Origin: Cryobacterium sp. PH31-L1
GTDB taxonomy: Bacteria; Actinomycetota; Actinomycetes; Actinomycetales; Microbacteriaceae
Length of the DNA: 64,000 bases
Direction: 5' to 3'
Assembly: GCF_030063145.1 (NCBI RefSeq)
Contig: NZ_JASISM010000002.1
Coordinates: 453,843 to 517,842 of the forward strand
The position numbers were made by a program, and so were the translations under genes. A model generated the notes under the pieces. It was not told the origin of the DNA, did no database searches, and saw nothing but the letters and a program-made list of their open reading frames with translations. Below, one piece after another: positions 9,730-19,031 of the stretch (position 1 is the first letter of the stretch; each line of letters begins with the position of its first letter).

Positions 9730-10905
9730 ATGACTGCATCTAGCTTTCCGCTCGCAACTACGACCTGGGACGAGGCCGAATACGACGCGCTCCAGCGGGT
9801 GATAGCTGGCGGTCGATTTACTATGGGTCCAGAAGTCAAATCATTCGAAGAAGAGTTTGCTGCCTTTTTTGGGTCGGATCATGCCGTGATGGTGAATTCG
9901 GGCAGCAGCGCGAACCTCATTGCACTTGCTGCAGCGGTCGCTAATCCCAACGTCGATCTCAACCCCGGCGACGAGGTAATTGTGCCTGCTGTGTCCTGGG
10001 CCACTACCTATTTTCCGGTTCACCAGCTCGGCTTGACCCTTCGGTTCGTCGATGTGAACATCGACACCTTGAATATGGATCCGCAGTTAGTTGAAGAGGC
10101 CATCGGCCCGCGGACAAAAGCAATCCTGGCCGTCAGTTTGCTCGGCAACCCAGCGGATCTGAGCCGCATGGCGTCCATCGCATCCGAAAACAAACTCGTG
10201 CTTCTCGAAGACAACTGTGAATCGTTGGGGTCGAAAATTGGGGACCGATATACCGGGACGTTCGGCCTGGCCGGAACCTTCAGCTCGTTCTTCTCTCATC
10301 ACATCTCGACGATGGAAGGAGGACTGATCCTGACAGACGATCTCTATATGTATCAGGCGATGCTGTCGCTGAGGGCGCATGGCTGGACCCGAGACCTCCC
10401 CGCGGATAACCTGATCTTTCCGAAAACGGGAGTGGCGTTCGAGGACCACTTTCGATTTGTTCTCCCCGGATACAACGTTCGGCCGCTTGAGATGTCCGGC
10501 GCCTTGGGTCGGGAGCAGCTCAAGAAGGTGCCAGGACTCGTTGCCGGGCGTCAGGCAAATGCAACCTTGTTTACTGAGCGGTTTGCTGGGCGGTCGGATG
10601 TCCGTACGCAATTCGTGGCAGCAGAAAGTAGCTGGTTTGGTTTTTCGCTCATTCTTGACGACAAGCTGGCCGGTCGACGGGCGGAAGTAGTCGAGGCGCT
10701 GACGGCGGCTGGTATTGAGTCACGTCCCATTGTGGCCGGCAATTTCACGAGGAACCCGGTCATGTCTCAGCTGAATGCCGTCGTTCCCCTATCGCTCCCA
10801 GCGGCCGACAAGATTCACGTGGACGGCCTCTTCGTCGGCAACCACCATTTCCCCATACCCAATGAACTCGACCTTCTCCTCGATACCATTCAGGGGATCT
10901 CCTGA
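9730..10905 (+). CDS. colD: GDP-4-keto-6-deoxy-D-mannose 3-dehydratase-like PLP enzyme (ColD type)
   Basis: 391 residues of the DegT/DnrJ/EryC1 aspartate-aminotransferase fold. PLP contacts are visible: NSGSSAN (56-62), VSWATT (88-93), LLEDNCESLGS (158-168, Asp161 to the pyridine nitrogen). At the position where sugar aminotransferases carry the internal-aldimine lysine, the sequence reads FFSHHISTMEGG, so the residue is His191. That Lys-to-His change marks the 3-dehydratases ColD and DdhC/E1, which remove the C3 hydroxyl instead of transaminating. There is no Cys cluster for the [2Fe-2S] of E1, so ColD is the better match. Gmd (12270-13301) and a ColC-type reductase are in the same locus. 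Confidence 0.82.
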   Translation: MTASSFPLATTTWDEAEYDALQRVIAGGRFTMGPEVKSFEEEFAAFFGSDHAVMVNSGSSANLIALAAAVANPNVDLNPGDEVIVPAVSWATTYFPVHQLGLTLRFVDVNIDTLNMDPQLVEEAIGPRTKAILAVSLLGNPADLSRMASIASENKLVLLEDNCESLGSKIGDRYTGTFGLAGTFSSFFSHHISTMEGGLILTDDLYMYQAMLSLRAHGWTRDLPADNLIFPKTGVAFEDHFRFVLPGYNVRPLEMSGALGREQLKKVPGLVAGRQANATLFTERFAGRSDVRTQFVAAESSWFGFSLILDDKLAGRRAEVVEALTAAGIESRPIVAGNFTRNPVMSQLNAVVPLSLPAADKIHVDGLFVGNHHFPIPNELDLLLDTIQGIS

Positions 10906-10945
10906 CCGCCTGTATCAAGAGCGGGACGATGTTGAGGGTTCGCGG

Positions 10946-12181
10946 GTGAGTGCGCGGCGCTCGATTGCCTCAGTGGCAGTCGCTTCTGTTTTCGTGGCGG
11001 CTGGGGGTTACGCGATACTCGTAGTCGCGGCCCGTGCGCTCGGGCCCGAGCAGTACCTGAGCTTCTCAGTATTCTGGTCGGGTCTTTACCTTGCTGTAGG
11101 CGCAATATTCGGTGTTCAGCAGGAAACAACGCGAAGCGTCAAGACAGTCATGCTGACGGCGTCGGAGCCGCGAGGGGGCGGCACCCGTGCTCTATATCCC
11201 GGAATGATTGTCGGCTTCCTCGTCGCGGCAGGGGTCGCGATCTCATCATTCAGCTGGGCACCGTCGGTCTTCGGCCAACAATCGGCACTATTTGTGGCCA
11301 TGATCGCGGCCGGAACGGTGCTCTATGCGGGACACGCGACACTGGCCGGCGTCCTTGCAGGATTCGGGAGCTGGAACTCATACTCCGGGCTTCTGATCGC
11401 TGAGGCGGCTGTCCGTTTATTCCTCATTTGTATCGTCGCTTTTCTTGCGCTGTCTGTCGCCGGGTTAGCCGCTGCGGGTACTCTGGGGATGGTCACCTGG
11501 GTGATTTTCTTGCTACGCGCCAGGTTTCGCGCCGCTGCATTGACACGATTAGATGAGCATCTATGGCAATCCGTTGCACACTCCCTGCAAGCCGTCTTGG
11601 CGTCCGGTGCAAGTGCCGTCATCGTGACAGGCTTTCCACTTGTTCTCGCGGCCATCGCATTAAATGAGGACGCTACGGAACTGGCTATCATTATTCTCAT
11701 CGTCACTTTGACCAGGGCGCCAGTGATGCTCCCACTCAATGCTTTCATGGGAATGATCGTGGCAAGTTTTGTCGACAGCAGGGCCCATGGCCTGTCGGTC
11801 GTGTTTCGGGCGATGGGCGCGGTTCTCGGCTTCGCGGCTATTCTGGGAGCCCTAGCGACGGTCATCGGCCCGCCCTTGCTCGTGTTTTTCTTTGGTCACG
11901 CGTATAAGGCCGGCGGCCCATTCATCGGCGGGGCGACTGTTGCTGCCGGACTCATCGGTGTCATCAGCATTAGTGGCGCTGCCTTACTGGCACGAGGGCG
12001 ACACCTCATATATACGGTCGGGTGGCTGGTTGCAGCACTAACGACCTGCGCTGTTCTGTTTCTTCCCCTTCCCCTTCCCGAACGGGTGCTTGTATCGTTG
12101 GTCGTCGGTCCGGTCATCGGCACGATACTGCATATTCGTGCTTTGGCCGGTCCTTCGATGATGCGTGGACGGCGGTCCTGA
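10946..12181 (+). CDS. Wzx-like polysaccharide flippase
   Basis: About 411 residues from the GTG at 10946, preceded by GAGGG. The frame is open further upstream, but that part overlaps the preceding gene and is arginine/serine rich, so the internal start is preferred. The protein is almost wholly hydrophobic, with about 12 membrane segments beginning SIASVAVASVFVAAGGYAIL. A RALGPEQYLSFSVFWS loop near the N-terminus is typical of the MOP-superfamily oligosaccharide flippases. It would move lipid-linked repeat units across the membrane. It sits between the two halves of the GDP-sugar pathway. Confidence 0.8.
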   Translation: MSARRSIASVAVASVFVAAGGYAILVVAARALGPEQYLSFSVFWSGLYLAVGAIFGVQQETTRSVKTVMLTASEPRGGGTRALYPGMIVGFLVAAGVAISSFSWAPSVFGQQSALFVAMIAAGTVLYAGHATLAGVLAGFGSWNSYSGLLIAEAAVRLFLICIVAFLALSVAGLAAAGTLGMVTWVIFLLRARFRAAALTRLDEHLWQSVAHSLQAVLASGASAVIVTGFPLVLAAIALNEDATELAIIILIVTLTRAPVMLPLNAFMGMIVASFVDSRAHGLSVVFRAMGAVLGFAAILGALATVIGPPLLVFFFGHAYKAGGPFIGGATVAAGLIGVISISGAALLARGRHLIYTVGWLVAALTTCAVLFLPLPLPERVLVSLVVGPVIGTILHIRALAGPSMMRGRRS

Positions 12182-12269
12182 CGGACCTTTGACTATCATG
12201 GTAGGGACCAGAGTTCTTAGAGCGGCCTTCATGACCGACGAGCAATGAAAAACGGTATTCAGATATCCC

Positions 12270-13301
12270 ATGAGTGAGATTCGAAAAAAGCGCGCGTTCA
12301 TCACAGGTATTACGGGACAAGACGGCAGCTACCTGGCGGAACTCCTGCTGTCCAAAGGCTACGAAGTTCACGGCCTCATTCGCCGTGCATCCACGTTCAA
12401 CACCTCCCGAATTGATCATCTTTTTGTCGACCCGCACGTTGAAGGCGGCAATCTGACCCTTCACTACGGTGACTTGACTGACGGTTCACGCCTGGTCACC
12501 CTTCTTGGGGCAATTCGTCCGGATGAGGTCTACAACCTTGCCGCGCAGTCTCATGTTCGGGTCAGCTTCGATGAGCCTGAGTTCACTGGCGACACAACCG
12601 GACTCGGCACGGTCAGGTTGCTCGAGGCTGTTCGAGTGACCGGGCTGGAATGCCGGTTCTATCAGGCGAGTAGTTCGGAAATGTTCGGAGCTACGCCGCC
12701 TCCGCAGAACGAGAAAACTCCGTTCTATCCACGGTCGCCATACGGCGTCGCCAAGGTCTACTCCTACTGGATCACGAAGAACTATCGCGAGGCCTATGGT
12801 CTTTTCACGGTCAACGGAATTCTGTTCAACCACGAATCGCCGCGACGAGGCGAGACCTTTGTCACGCGCAAGATCACCCGTGCCGTGGCGCGTATCGCAG
12901 CAGGGTTGGAGAGTGAGCTCTACATGGGAAACCTCGACTCTGTTCGTGACTGGGGTTACGCTCCGGAGTATGTCGAGGCCATGTGGCGAATGCTGCAACA
13001 CGACACTCCCCAGGACTATGCTGTCGCGACAGGTGCTGCGTACACTGTCCGAGACTTCCTGGAACTATCATTTGAGCATGCCGGGCTTGACTGGCAGAAG
13101 TACGTCAAGTTTGACGAGCGCTACCTCCGCCCCACCGAGGTTGACTCGCTCGTGGGCGATCCGAGCCTGGCCGCATCGGAGCTCGGATGGGTTCCGCAAG
13201 TGAAGACACCCGAGCTGGCGCGGATCATGGTCGACAATGACATTGCAGCGCTTGCCGCCGGCGGTGGTACCTGGATCGACAAGGTAGTCAAGCATGGCTA
13301 G
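12270..13301 (+). CDS. gmd: GDP-mannose 4,6-dehydratase
   Basis: 343 residues, the normal family length. The Rossmann motif [14 protein letters not shown] is at residues 13-26 with RRAS (38-41) for NADP. The catalytic centre is visible as QASSSEMFG (132-140) and YGVAK (Tyr158, Lys162). [19 protein letters not shown] and the [14 protein letters not shown] motif are diagnostic for Gmd. It converts GDP-mannose to GDP-4-keto-6-deoxymannose in the cytoplasm, the shared precursor for the two enzymes at 8759-10905. Its 3' end overlaps the next gene by 8 bases. Confidence 0.95.
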   Translation: MSEIRKKRAFITGITGQDGSYLAELLLSKGYEVHGLIRRASTFNTSRIDHLFVDPHVEGGNLTLHYGDLTDGSRLVTLLGAIRPDEVYNLAAQSHVRVSFDEPEFTGDTTGLGTVRLLEAVRVTGLECRFYQASSSEMFGATPPPQNEKTPFYPRSPYGVAKVYSYWITKNYREAYGLFTVNGILFNHESPRRGETFVTRKITRAVARIAAGLESELYMGNLDSVRDWGYAPEYVEAMWRMLQHDTPQDYAVATGAAYTVRDFLELSFEHAGLDWQKYVKFDERYLRPTEVDSLVGDPSLAASELGWVPQVKTPELARIMVDNDIAALAAGGGTWIDKVVKHG

Positions 13302-14100
13302 CAGCCTGCTGGTCGTCCTTCCGACGCTCGGCGAGCGAATCGATTCGTTTAAGGAGGCTCTCGCGAGTGTAAGCGCGACTGCCGACGTCGTGAGCTTGCG
13401 GCTGATCGTGGTGTTGCCGGTGATCGCTCAGGAAGCTCGATTGCTCGCTGCCGAACACGGTGCCGAAATTGTCGACGACCCGCGACAGGGGTTGGCGGGC
13501 GCAATGAACGCCGGAATCGCCGCCCGAGCGGGCGAGAAATACTACGTCGGGCTGGGCGATGACGACCTATTACGGCCGTCTGGTATTCGAGACCTTCTCC
13601 ACCGGGCGGAAGAGCGCCAAGGCGTAGTAGTGGCTTACGGCGCCTGCGACTACATCGACGCCGAATCTCGCGTTATCGGAACCAACCGTGTCGGAAAGCT
13701 CGCGACGCTGATCCTGTCTTGGGGACCGAACTTGATTCCTCACCCGGGCGCACTCGTCGACCTCGATGCGCTTCAGAGCATCGGAGGATTTGCACTGAAT
13801 CGTCCGTACACAATGGATCTTGATGCATTTCTCCAACTGAAGAAGGTCGGCGAATTTGTATTCGTGCCAGTTGCCGTTTCTGCATTTCGCTGGCACGCGG
13901 ATTCCCTGACCGTTGCCGACCGGAGGAAATCCGCTGCGGAGGCTCTTGACGTAAAACGCTCGTATCTGCCCGCGACTGTGCGGAACCTGAGCGTGGCCTG
14001 GCTCGTCCCCATTTCCTGGGCCACACGGGTCGCCGGCAACGTCGTCTCCTATCGCGCCAGGAAGATCGCCACCGCTTCTACGGCAGGTACTGGTAAGTGA
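13294..14100 (+). CDS. GT2 family glycosyltransferase
   Basis: 268 residues. A GT-A fold start ([12 protein letters not shown]), a [11 protein letters not shown] helix and a GLGDDDLL metal motif near residue 90 identify GT2. An HADSL motif near the end fits acceptor-side residues of small GT2s. The ATG at 13294 lies 5 bases before the gmd stop, and its own TGA overlaps the next GTG start (GTGA), so gmd and three following genes are translationally linked. It has no membrane segment and probably works at the membrane surface on a lipid-linked intermediate. Confidence 0.85.
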   Translation: MASSLLVVLPTLGERIDSFKEALASVSATADVVSLRLIVVLPVIAQEARLLAAEHGAEIVDDPRQGLAGAMNAGIAARAGEKYYVGLGDDDLLRPSGIRDLLHRAEERQGVVVAYGACDYIDAESRVIGTNRVGKLATLILSWGPNLIPHPGALVDLDALQSIGGFALNRPYTMDLDAFLQLKKVGEFVFVPVAVSAFRWHADSLTVADRRKSAAEALDVKRSYLPATVRNLSVAWLVPISWATRVAGNVVSYRARKIATASTAGTGK

Positions 14101-14792
14101 TCGGACCGCGCGAGCCTACTCTGGACAATAGTGACACGTGGCTTGTCGTCCCGCTCTACAACGAGTCGAGCGTGATTTTTGACGTCGTTTCCGAAGCGCT
14201 TTTAACTTTTCCGAAGATCGTGTGCGTGGACGATGGGAGTACGGATTCCTCCGCTGAGCGAGCGGAGCAGGCGGGCGCCTATGTCGTGAGACACCCGATC
14301 AACCTCGGACAGGGTGCCGCCCTTCAAACTGGGTTTGACTACGTCATTCGCGATTCGACTGCTCGCTTTGCCGTGACTTTTGACTCAGATGGCCAGCATC
14401 TGACTGCGGACGCCGCTCGGATGGTTGAGCGATTGAGAAATGAAGACCTAGACGTTATTCTCGGATCTCGATTCTTAGACAATCGAACGAGCGCGAGTCC
14501 AATGAAGCGGGCAGTGCTGAAGCTAGCCATCAAATTCACGAACTTGACGACTGGAGTTCGACTGTCAGATGCTCACAATGGCTTGCGAGCGTTTACGGTC
14601 GAAGGACTGGCAAGAATTCGAATTCGCCAGAACCGCATGGCTCATGCGTCTGAGATTGTGGCGCAAATCGGACGTACGCGCCTCCGATACGCCGAGGAAC
14701 CGGTGCACATCGTTTACACGGATTACTCTCGGTCGAAGGGGCAATCGCTGTGGAACTCCGTAAATATACTCGTCGAATTGATACTTAAGTAG
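14097..14792 (+). CDS. GT2 glycosyltransferase, polyprenyl-phosphate sugar synthase type
   Basis: 231 residues. WLVVPLYNES, CVDDGSTDSS (~residues 42-51), NLGQGAALQTGFDY and FDSDGQH (~95-101) give the DPM1/GtrB-like GT2 pattern. There is no C-terminal membrane domain. It is followed 4 bases later by a DUF2304 membrane protein, a common pairing in which the DUF2304 protein may hold the enzyme at the membrane. The likely reaction is transfer of a sugar from an NDP donor to polyprenyl phosphate for use by membrane transferases such as the DUF2142 proteins nearby (inference). Confidence 0.83.
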   Translation: MIGPREPTLDNSDTWLVVPLYNESSVIFDVVSEALLTFPKIVCVDDGSTDSSAERAEQAGAYVVRHPINLGQGAALQTGFDYVIRDSTARFAVTFDSDGQHLTADAARMVERLRNEDLDVILGSRFLDNRTSASPMKRAVLKLAIKFTNLTTGVRLSDAHNGLRAFTVEGLARIRIRQNRMAHASEIVAQIGRTRLRYAEEPVHIVYTDYSRSKGQSLWNSVNILVELILK

Positions 14793-14796
14793 AGGC

Positions 14797-15156
14797 ATGA
14801 TGGACCCCCAACTGCTCATCAAACTTGTTCTGCTCCTTGGGCTAGGGGCCATTGCTTTGTTGATCCTGTGGCCTGGACGGGGTGCCCGACGACTGGCATT
14901 GAGAAGGATTTCGCTCCTCCTACTCGTCGCTTGTGCGGCCGTGGCAGTGGTTTTTCCGCAGCTTTCCAACGCTGTCGCAACATTATTTGGGGTCGGTCGG
15001 GGGGCCGACCTTCTCCTTTATGGGCTGGTCGTGTGTTTCGTCGGCTACGTGATTGCAACGCGGGCGCACCATTCCCGAATCGACATACAGGTCACAGAGC
15101 TCGCTCGTGCGCAGGCACTGGCCCAAGCCGTCGAGCCCGGCTCGATACACGGATGA
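14797..15156 (+). CDS. DUF2304 small membrane protein
   Basis: 119 residues with three hydrophobic helices (LLIKLVLLLGLGAIALLILW, ISLLLLVACAAVAVVF, LLLYGLVVCFVGYVIAT) and a short soluble tail with RIDIQVTELARAQAL. This is the size and layout of DUF2304. Its last codon overlaps the next ATG (GGATGA). It is linked to the DPM-type GT2 just upstream and is best explained as its membrane partner. Confidence 0.8.
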   Translation: MMDPQLLIKLVLLLGLGAIALLILWPGRGARRLALRRISLLLLVACAAVAVVFPQLSNAVATLFGVGRGADLLLYGLVVCFVGYVIATRAHHSRIDIQVTELARAQALAQAVEPGSIHG

Positions 15157-16124
15157 CCACCCTCGTTACCGGTGGTACCGGGTACATAGGGGCGCACGTC
15201 GTGCGGCTTCTGGGCGATCGTGGCGATGAAGTTGTCGTCGTTGACGACGTTTTGACGGGTGTTCGCGGCAGAATTGGTGATGTCCCGCTCGTCGAGATGG
15301 ATCTCGCGCACTCAAGCGCTCCTGCCGTGCTCGAATCTGTCATGCGGGATTACGACGTGAAGCAGGTGGTGCACTTCGCCGGACGAAAACAAGTTGGGGA
15401 GTCAGTCCTGCGGCCTGCCTGGTACTTTCAACAGAACGTGGGCTCGTTAGCAAACCTTTTGATCGCAATGGAGAGGGCTGATGTGTCGCGCGTCGTCTTC
15501 TCGTCGTCTGCCGCAGTTTATGGAACTTCAGAGGGCCCGTCGCTGAACGAGGCCACACTGCAGCGTCCGGTGAATCCCTATGGTGAGTCCAAACTCGTTG
15601 GCGAATGGTTAATTTCGGATTCGGTCGCCTCCCAGGCGCTTCGAGCCTCAAGTCTGCGTTATTTCAATGTTGCGGGTTCTGGCTGGCCGGAGTTGGGCGA
15701 CACTGCGGCTCTGAACTTGGTGCCAATGGTCCTGGAACGCATCGATCAGGGCCTGTCCCCCCTCATCTTCGGTGACGACTATGAGACCGAAGATGGAACG
15801 TGTGTGCGGGACTATATTCATGTTTTGGACCTCGCAGAGGCGCATTTGGTTGCGCTGGACAGTTTGAAAATTGGTCCGGCGAGAAACGATATCTATAACG
15901 TCGGAACGGGAATTGGATCTTCAGTTCGAGAGATGGTTAATCAAATCATTGAGCGGTCTGGTTCAGCGGTCATTCCCGAGGTGAAGGGTCGCCGGCTTGG
16001 AGATCCTGCCGTCGTCGTCGCAGATCCACGCGCTATCTCGGCGGCAATCGGGTGGGTCGCCAAACGTGGACTCGCGGACATCGTTGATTCAGCATGGGAT
16101 TCTCACGTACTACTGAAAGGCTAG
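15153..16124 (+). CDS. galE: UDP-glucose 4-epimerase-like SDR
   Basis: 323 residues from the ATG at 15153, which overlaps the DUF2304 stop. The longer open frame starting further upstream runs through DUF2304 and is rejected. VTGGTGYIGAHVV (5-17), FSSSAAVYG (116-124), NPYGESK (Tyr143, Lys147) and the CVRDYIHVLDLAEAH segment are those of GalE. It interconverts UDP-Glc and UDP-Gal and so supplies galactose to the locus; UDP-GlcNAc or uronic-acid variants cannot be excluded. A paralogue lies at 33941-34906, which suggests this copy is dedicated to the polysaccharide. Confidence 0.85.
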   Translation: MTTLVTGGTGYIGAHVVRLLGDRGDEVVVVDDVLTGVRGRIGDVPLVEMDLAHSSAPAVLESVMRDYDVKQVVHFAGRKQVGESVLRPAWYFQQNVGSLANLLIAMERADVSRVVFSSSAAVYGTSEGPSLNEATLQRPVNPYGESKLVGEWLISDSVASQALRASSLRYFNVAGSGWPELGDTAALNLVPMVLERIDQGLSPLIFGDDYETEDGTCVRDYIHVLDLAEAHLVALDSLKIGPARNDIYNVGTGIGSSVREMVNQIIERSGSAVIPEVKGRRLGDPAVVVADPRAISAAIGWVAKRGLADIVDSAWDSHVLLKG

Positions 16125-16243
16125 CCACGGTCTCGCGCACTTCCGCAGGGGGCTCGCGTGCGGGGATTGCGAAATCACTCCGTCTGGGGCTGCTTTTTCA
16201 GCGTGTGGTCACCCAGATGAGACAGATATAGAGAGATGAACAC

Positions 16244-17878
16244 GTGTACGAAGCTGCCTCACTGGCGCACGGCAACACGAAGGTGATAGCCGGTCGGCGC
16301 TGGGACGTGAAACCTCGTTCAGTATTCTGGATTGCCTTCCTGATCTTGGCTGCGCTGTCAACCTTGTGGTCGTTGGCGAGCCCGATCTTTTCGGTACCCG
16401 ACGAAAACGCGCATGCGACCAAGGCCATCGCGCAGGTGCATGGGCAGGTCATTGGCTATCAAGTGCCTGGGATTCGCCACACCGTAGTTGACCTCCCGGC
16501 CGAGTATACGTACGCGGCACATATTTTGTGTTTTGCGTTTCATCCCAATCAGCCGGCGAACTGCGGGGTCGAACTTGGCGACGAGGGCGGAACCAACTGG
16601 TTCAATACGTGGGTCGGTGCCTACGATCCGCTGTACTACTACGCAGTGGGTTGGCCGAGCCTGATTCTTGACGGGTCAGCAGGCATCTACGGCATGCGTA
16701 TCGTGAGCGGGTTGCTCGCGGCCGTCTTCGTTGCCTGGGGCTTTCAAGCTGCAATGTCCGCGCGCAGATCGCGGTGGATGCCACTGGGCCTGGCGTTTGT
16801 GGCAGCGCCAATGGTTGTCTATTTCTTCGGCTCAGTAAACCCGAATGGCATAGAAATCGCCTCGGCCGTGGCCCTGTGGGCGGCGCTGCCACGTTTGCTT
16901 GAACAGTTCGACTCCCGAAAAGTCGCGGCAGAACTATCCCTACTTCCACGTTGGCATCTCTGGACGATCGTTGCCATCGCCTCCGTGACACTTGCGACCG
17001 CTCGAGCAACGGGCCCACTGTGGTTAGTTATCGTGGTCGGGATTTGCTTCATTGCCACCGGCTGGATTCCCGTTAAGTCGCTGTTCACGACTGCTCGGTC
17101 ATATGTTCCCCTCGGCACAATTGCGGCCGGCGGTATTTTTTCGATTTTGTGGACTCTGAGTGGCGGCAGCCTTTCCAATCAGGCTGAAAAGTCTGACGCT
17201 CCATTGGTAGGGGCGTCGTTTCTTGAGGGTTTTGTTCACGTGCTTCGCACGACCCCGGCGTTTGTTCAACAGGCTATTGGGTACTTTGGCTGGTTCGACA
17301 CCCCACTGCCGACGGCTGCTTACTGGCTGTTTGTTATACCGGTCGGCATTCTGATCGTGCTCGCCTTCACCGCTTCCAAGCGGCGGGGCCTGGTCACGAT
17401 CGCAGTAGTTACGACCGCTGCCGTGTTCGTGCCTGCCCTGGTGCAGGGTTACAGCGTGAGCCAGACCGGCATTATTTGGCAGGGGCGATATGGCCTCTTT
17501 CTCTACCTCGGAGTGACGATTCTGGCCGCCTGGCTGCTTTCTGCCAAACAGGGCAACCGCGTGGCGTTCCTGTCGACACGAGTGACCTGGATCAGCTCAA
17601 CGATGATCGCGGCCTATGGGCTTCTTGCTTTCGTTGTGGTGATGTGGCGTTACGTAGTTGGCAGCGGTGAGCCGATCAGCGAGATGTGGAAGAACCCAGC
17701 CTGGCAACCGCCGCTCGGCTGGCCGACTTTGGTTGCACTCTATGCTCTGGTGTCGATTGCGTTCGTTCTTTGCACGGGTTGGCTGGCCGCTCGTGCCGCC
17801 CGGCTCGACGATGGCGCTGAGCTGACAGTGAGCAGTGCAGCGGTGGATTCACTGACCGAGCCCGCTCTTCGTGGCTGA
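16244..17878 (+). CDS. DUF2142-type polytopic membrane protein
   Basis: 544 residues from a GTG start. First membrane helix at ~29-48, then the family motif SPIFSVPDENAHATKAIAQ, a long outer loop with two Cys, and about ten further helices. It is the second DUF2142 protein of the locus and only moderately similar to the first, so the two may act on different acceptors. It overlaps the downstream GT4 gene by 8 bases (GTGGCTGA), implying coupled translation. The PDE(N) motif and topology resemble GT-C enzymes that use polyprenyl-phosphate sugars, consistent with the DPM-type GT2 upstream. Confidence 0.8.
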   Translation: MYEAASLAHGNTKVIAGRRWDVKPRSVFWIAFLILAALSTLWSLASPIFSVPDENAHATKAIAQVHGQVIGYQVPGIRHTVVDLPAEYTYAAHILCFAFHPNQPANCGVELGDEGGTNWFNTWVGAYDPLYYYAVGWPSLILDGSAGIYGMRIVSGLLAAVFVAWGFQAAMSARRSRWMPLGLAFVAAPMVVYFFGSVNPNGIEIASAVALWAALPRLLEQFDSRKVAAELSLLPRWHLWTIVAIASVTLATARATGPLWLVIVVGICFIATGWIPVKSLFTTARSYVPLGTIAAGGIFSILWTLSGGSLSNQAEKSDAPLVGASFLEGFVHVLRTTPAFVQQAIGYFGWFDTPLPTAAYWLFVIPVGILIVLAFTASKRRGLVTIAVVTTAAVFVPALVQGYSVSQTGIIWQGRYGLFLYLGVTILAAWLLSAKQGNRVAFLSTRVTWISSTMIAAYGLLAFVVVMWRYVVGSGEPISEMWKNPAWQPPLGWPTLVALYALVSIAFVLCTGWLAARAARLDDGAELTVSSAAVDSLTEPALRG

Positions 17879-19031
17879 ACCACGCGTCGCGATCGCCTAC
17901 GATTGCTTCTTTCCGATCAATTCGGGAGGCGGCGAACGGGTCTATCGGCGTATGGCCGAGTTGCTCGCGGAACGAGGCAGCAGCGTTGACTATGTGACGC
18001 GCACCCAGTGGAATGGCCCAGCCCCTGAGGCAACTTTTACTGTCGTTCCGGTCTGGCGCGGCGCGATTTACGACAGCGCGGGCACGCGCACACCGGTCGG
18101 CGCCGTGAAGTTCGCGCTATCGCTCTTTCACCACTTTCGAGCCCACCGCGACACTTACGACCTTGTCATCGTCAGTGCTTTGCCTGTGCTCAACGTCTTC
18201 GCGGTGCAGCTGGCGCTGGCTGGGAGTAAGGCCTACGTCGTGACCGACTGGCTCGAGGTGTGGGGCTGGCGCCAGTGGCGCTCCTACTCCGGGGCGTTCA
18301 TGGGCACCGTCGCGACAACACTACAGTTCGTCGCGATTCGCCTGGGCAACCTGCACAGTGTCAACAGCCACTTCACCGGCTCGCGCATTCGCCGCTATCG
18401 ACGAAGAGCCAGTCCCGTCACCCTGGGGCTCATCGACCTGGTCGGTGCCGCACCCGATGCGACGACAGCACGAGGCGACGAACCGTATCTTATTTTCATC
18501 GGCCGCCACATCGCTGACAAGCGATTGATCGACCTGTTGCCCGCCCTGCGTGAGGCGCGCACGCAAATCAACAATCTGCGCCTGGTCATCGTGGGTTCCG
18601 GGCCGGAAACGTCGGCGGTGGCCGCGCGCATCACTGAGCTGGGGCTCAACGACGCTGTCACGCTCGCCGGCCGGGTCAGCGACGACGCATTGCACACCCT
18701 ACTGGCTGGCGCCCGAGCATTGGTCAACCCGTCACGCCGCGAGGGCTTTGGGCTGGTCGTCGCCGAGGCCGCTGCGGTGGCAACCCCGAGCGTGGTGGTT
18801 GCCGGCCCCGACAACGCGGCGGCCGAGCTGGTTCACAACGGTGTCAATGGTTTCGTCGCAACGTCGGTCCGGCCGCGGGAACTCGCGGCCGCGATTGTGA
18901 CGGTCGTGACTGCCGGTGAGGAATTGCGGAACTCGACGCAGGCCTGGTTTGAGCACGAACGGTTGACTGGCGGTCTCGCTCGCTCGATCGACCAGATTCT
19001 GCAGGCTTACCGTTCGGCCAAGAGCTGCTGA
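17871..19031 (+). CDS. GT4 family glycosyltransferase
   Basis: 386 residues, GT-B fold. The N-terminal half has VAIAYDCFFPINSGGGERVYRRMAELL, the glycine-rich acceptor loop. The C-terminal half has YLIFIGRHIADKRL, LVIVGSGPE and the E-x7-E motif in REGFGLVVAEAAA. It begins at GTG overlapping the DUF2142 gene. Its 3' end overlaps the convergent gene at 19007 by 25 bases. The higher-GC codon use that marks the rest of the window begins in or just before this gene. Confidence 0.88.
   Translation: MAEPRVAIAYDCFFPINSGGGERVYRRMAELLAERGSSVDYVTRTQWNGPAPEATFTVVPVWRGAIYDSAGTRTPVGAVKFALSLFHHFRAHRDTYDLVIVSALPVLNVFAVQLALAGSKAYVVTDWLEVWGWRQWRSYSGAFMGTVATTLQFVAIRLGNLHSVNSHFTGSRIRRYRRRASPVTLGLIDLVGAAPDATTARGDEPYLIFIGRHIADKRLIDLLPALREARTQINNLRLVIVGSGPETSAVAARITELGLNDAVTLAGRVSDDALHTLLAGARALVNPSRREGFGLVVAEAAAVATPSVVVAGPDNAAAELVHNGVNGFVATSVRPRELAAAIVTVVTAGEELRNSTQAWFEHERLTGGLARSIDQILQAYRSAKSC

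Noticed and set aside
9730..10905. Reading this gene as an ordinary sugar aminotransferase (perosamine synthase type)
   Set aside because: The PLP-lysine position is His (FFSHHIS), which removes the residue needed for the internal aldimine of aminotransferases.
10775..10945. N-terminal extension of the flippase
   Set aside because: It overlaps the ColD-like gene in another frame and has no hydrophobic or family character; GTG at 10946 has a ribosome binding site.
14868..15152. N-terminal extension of the GalE-like protein
   Set aside because: It runs through the DUF2304 gene; the ATG at 15153 gives the normal GalE N-terminus.
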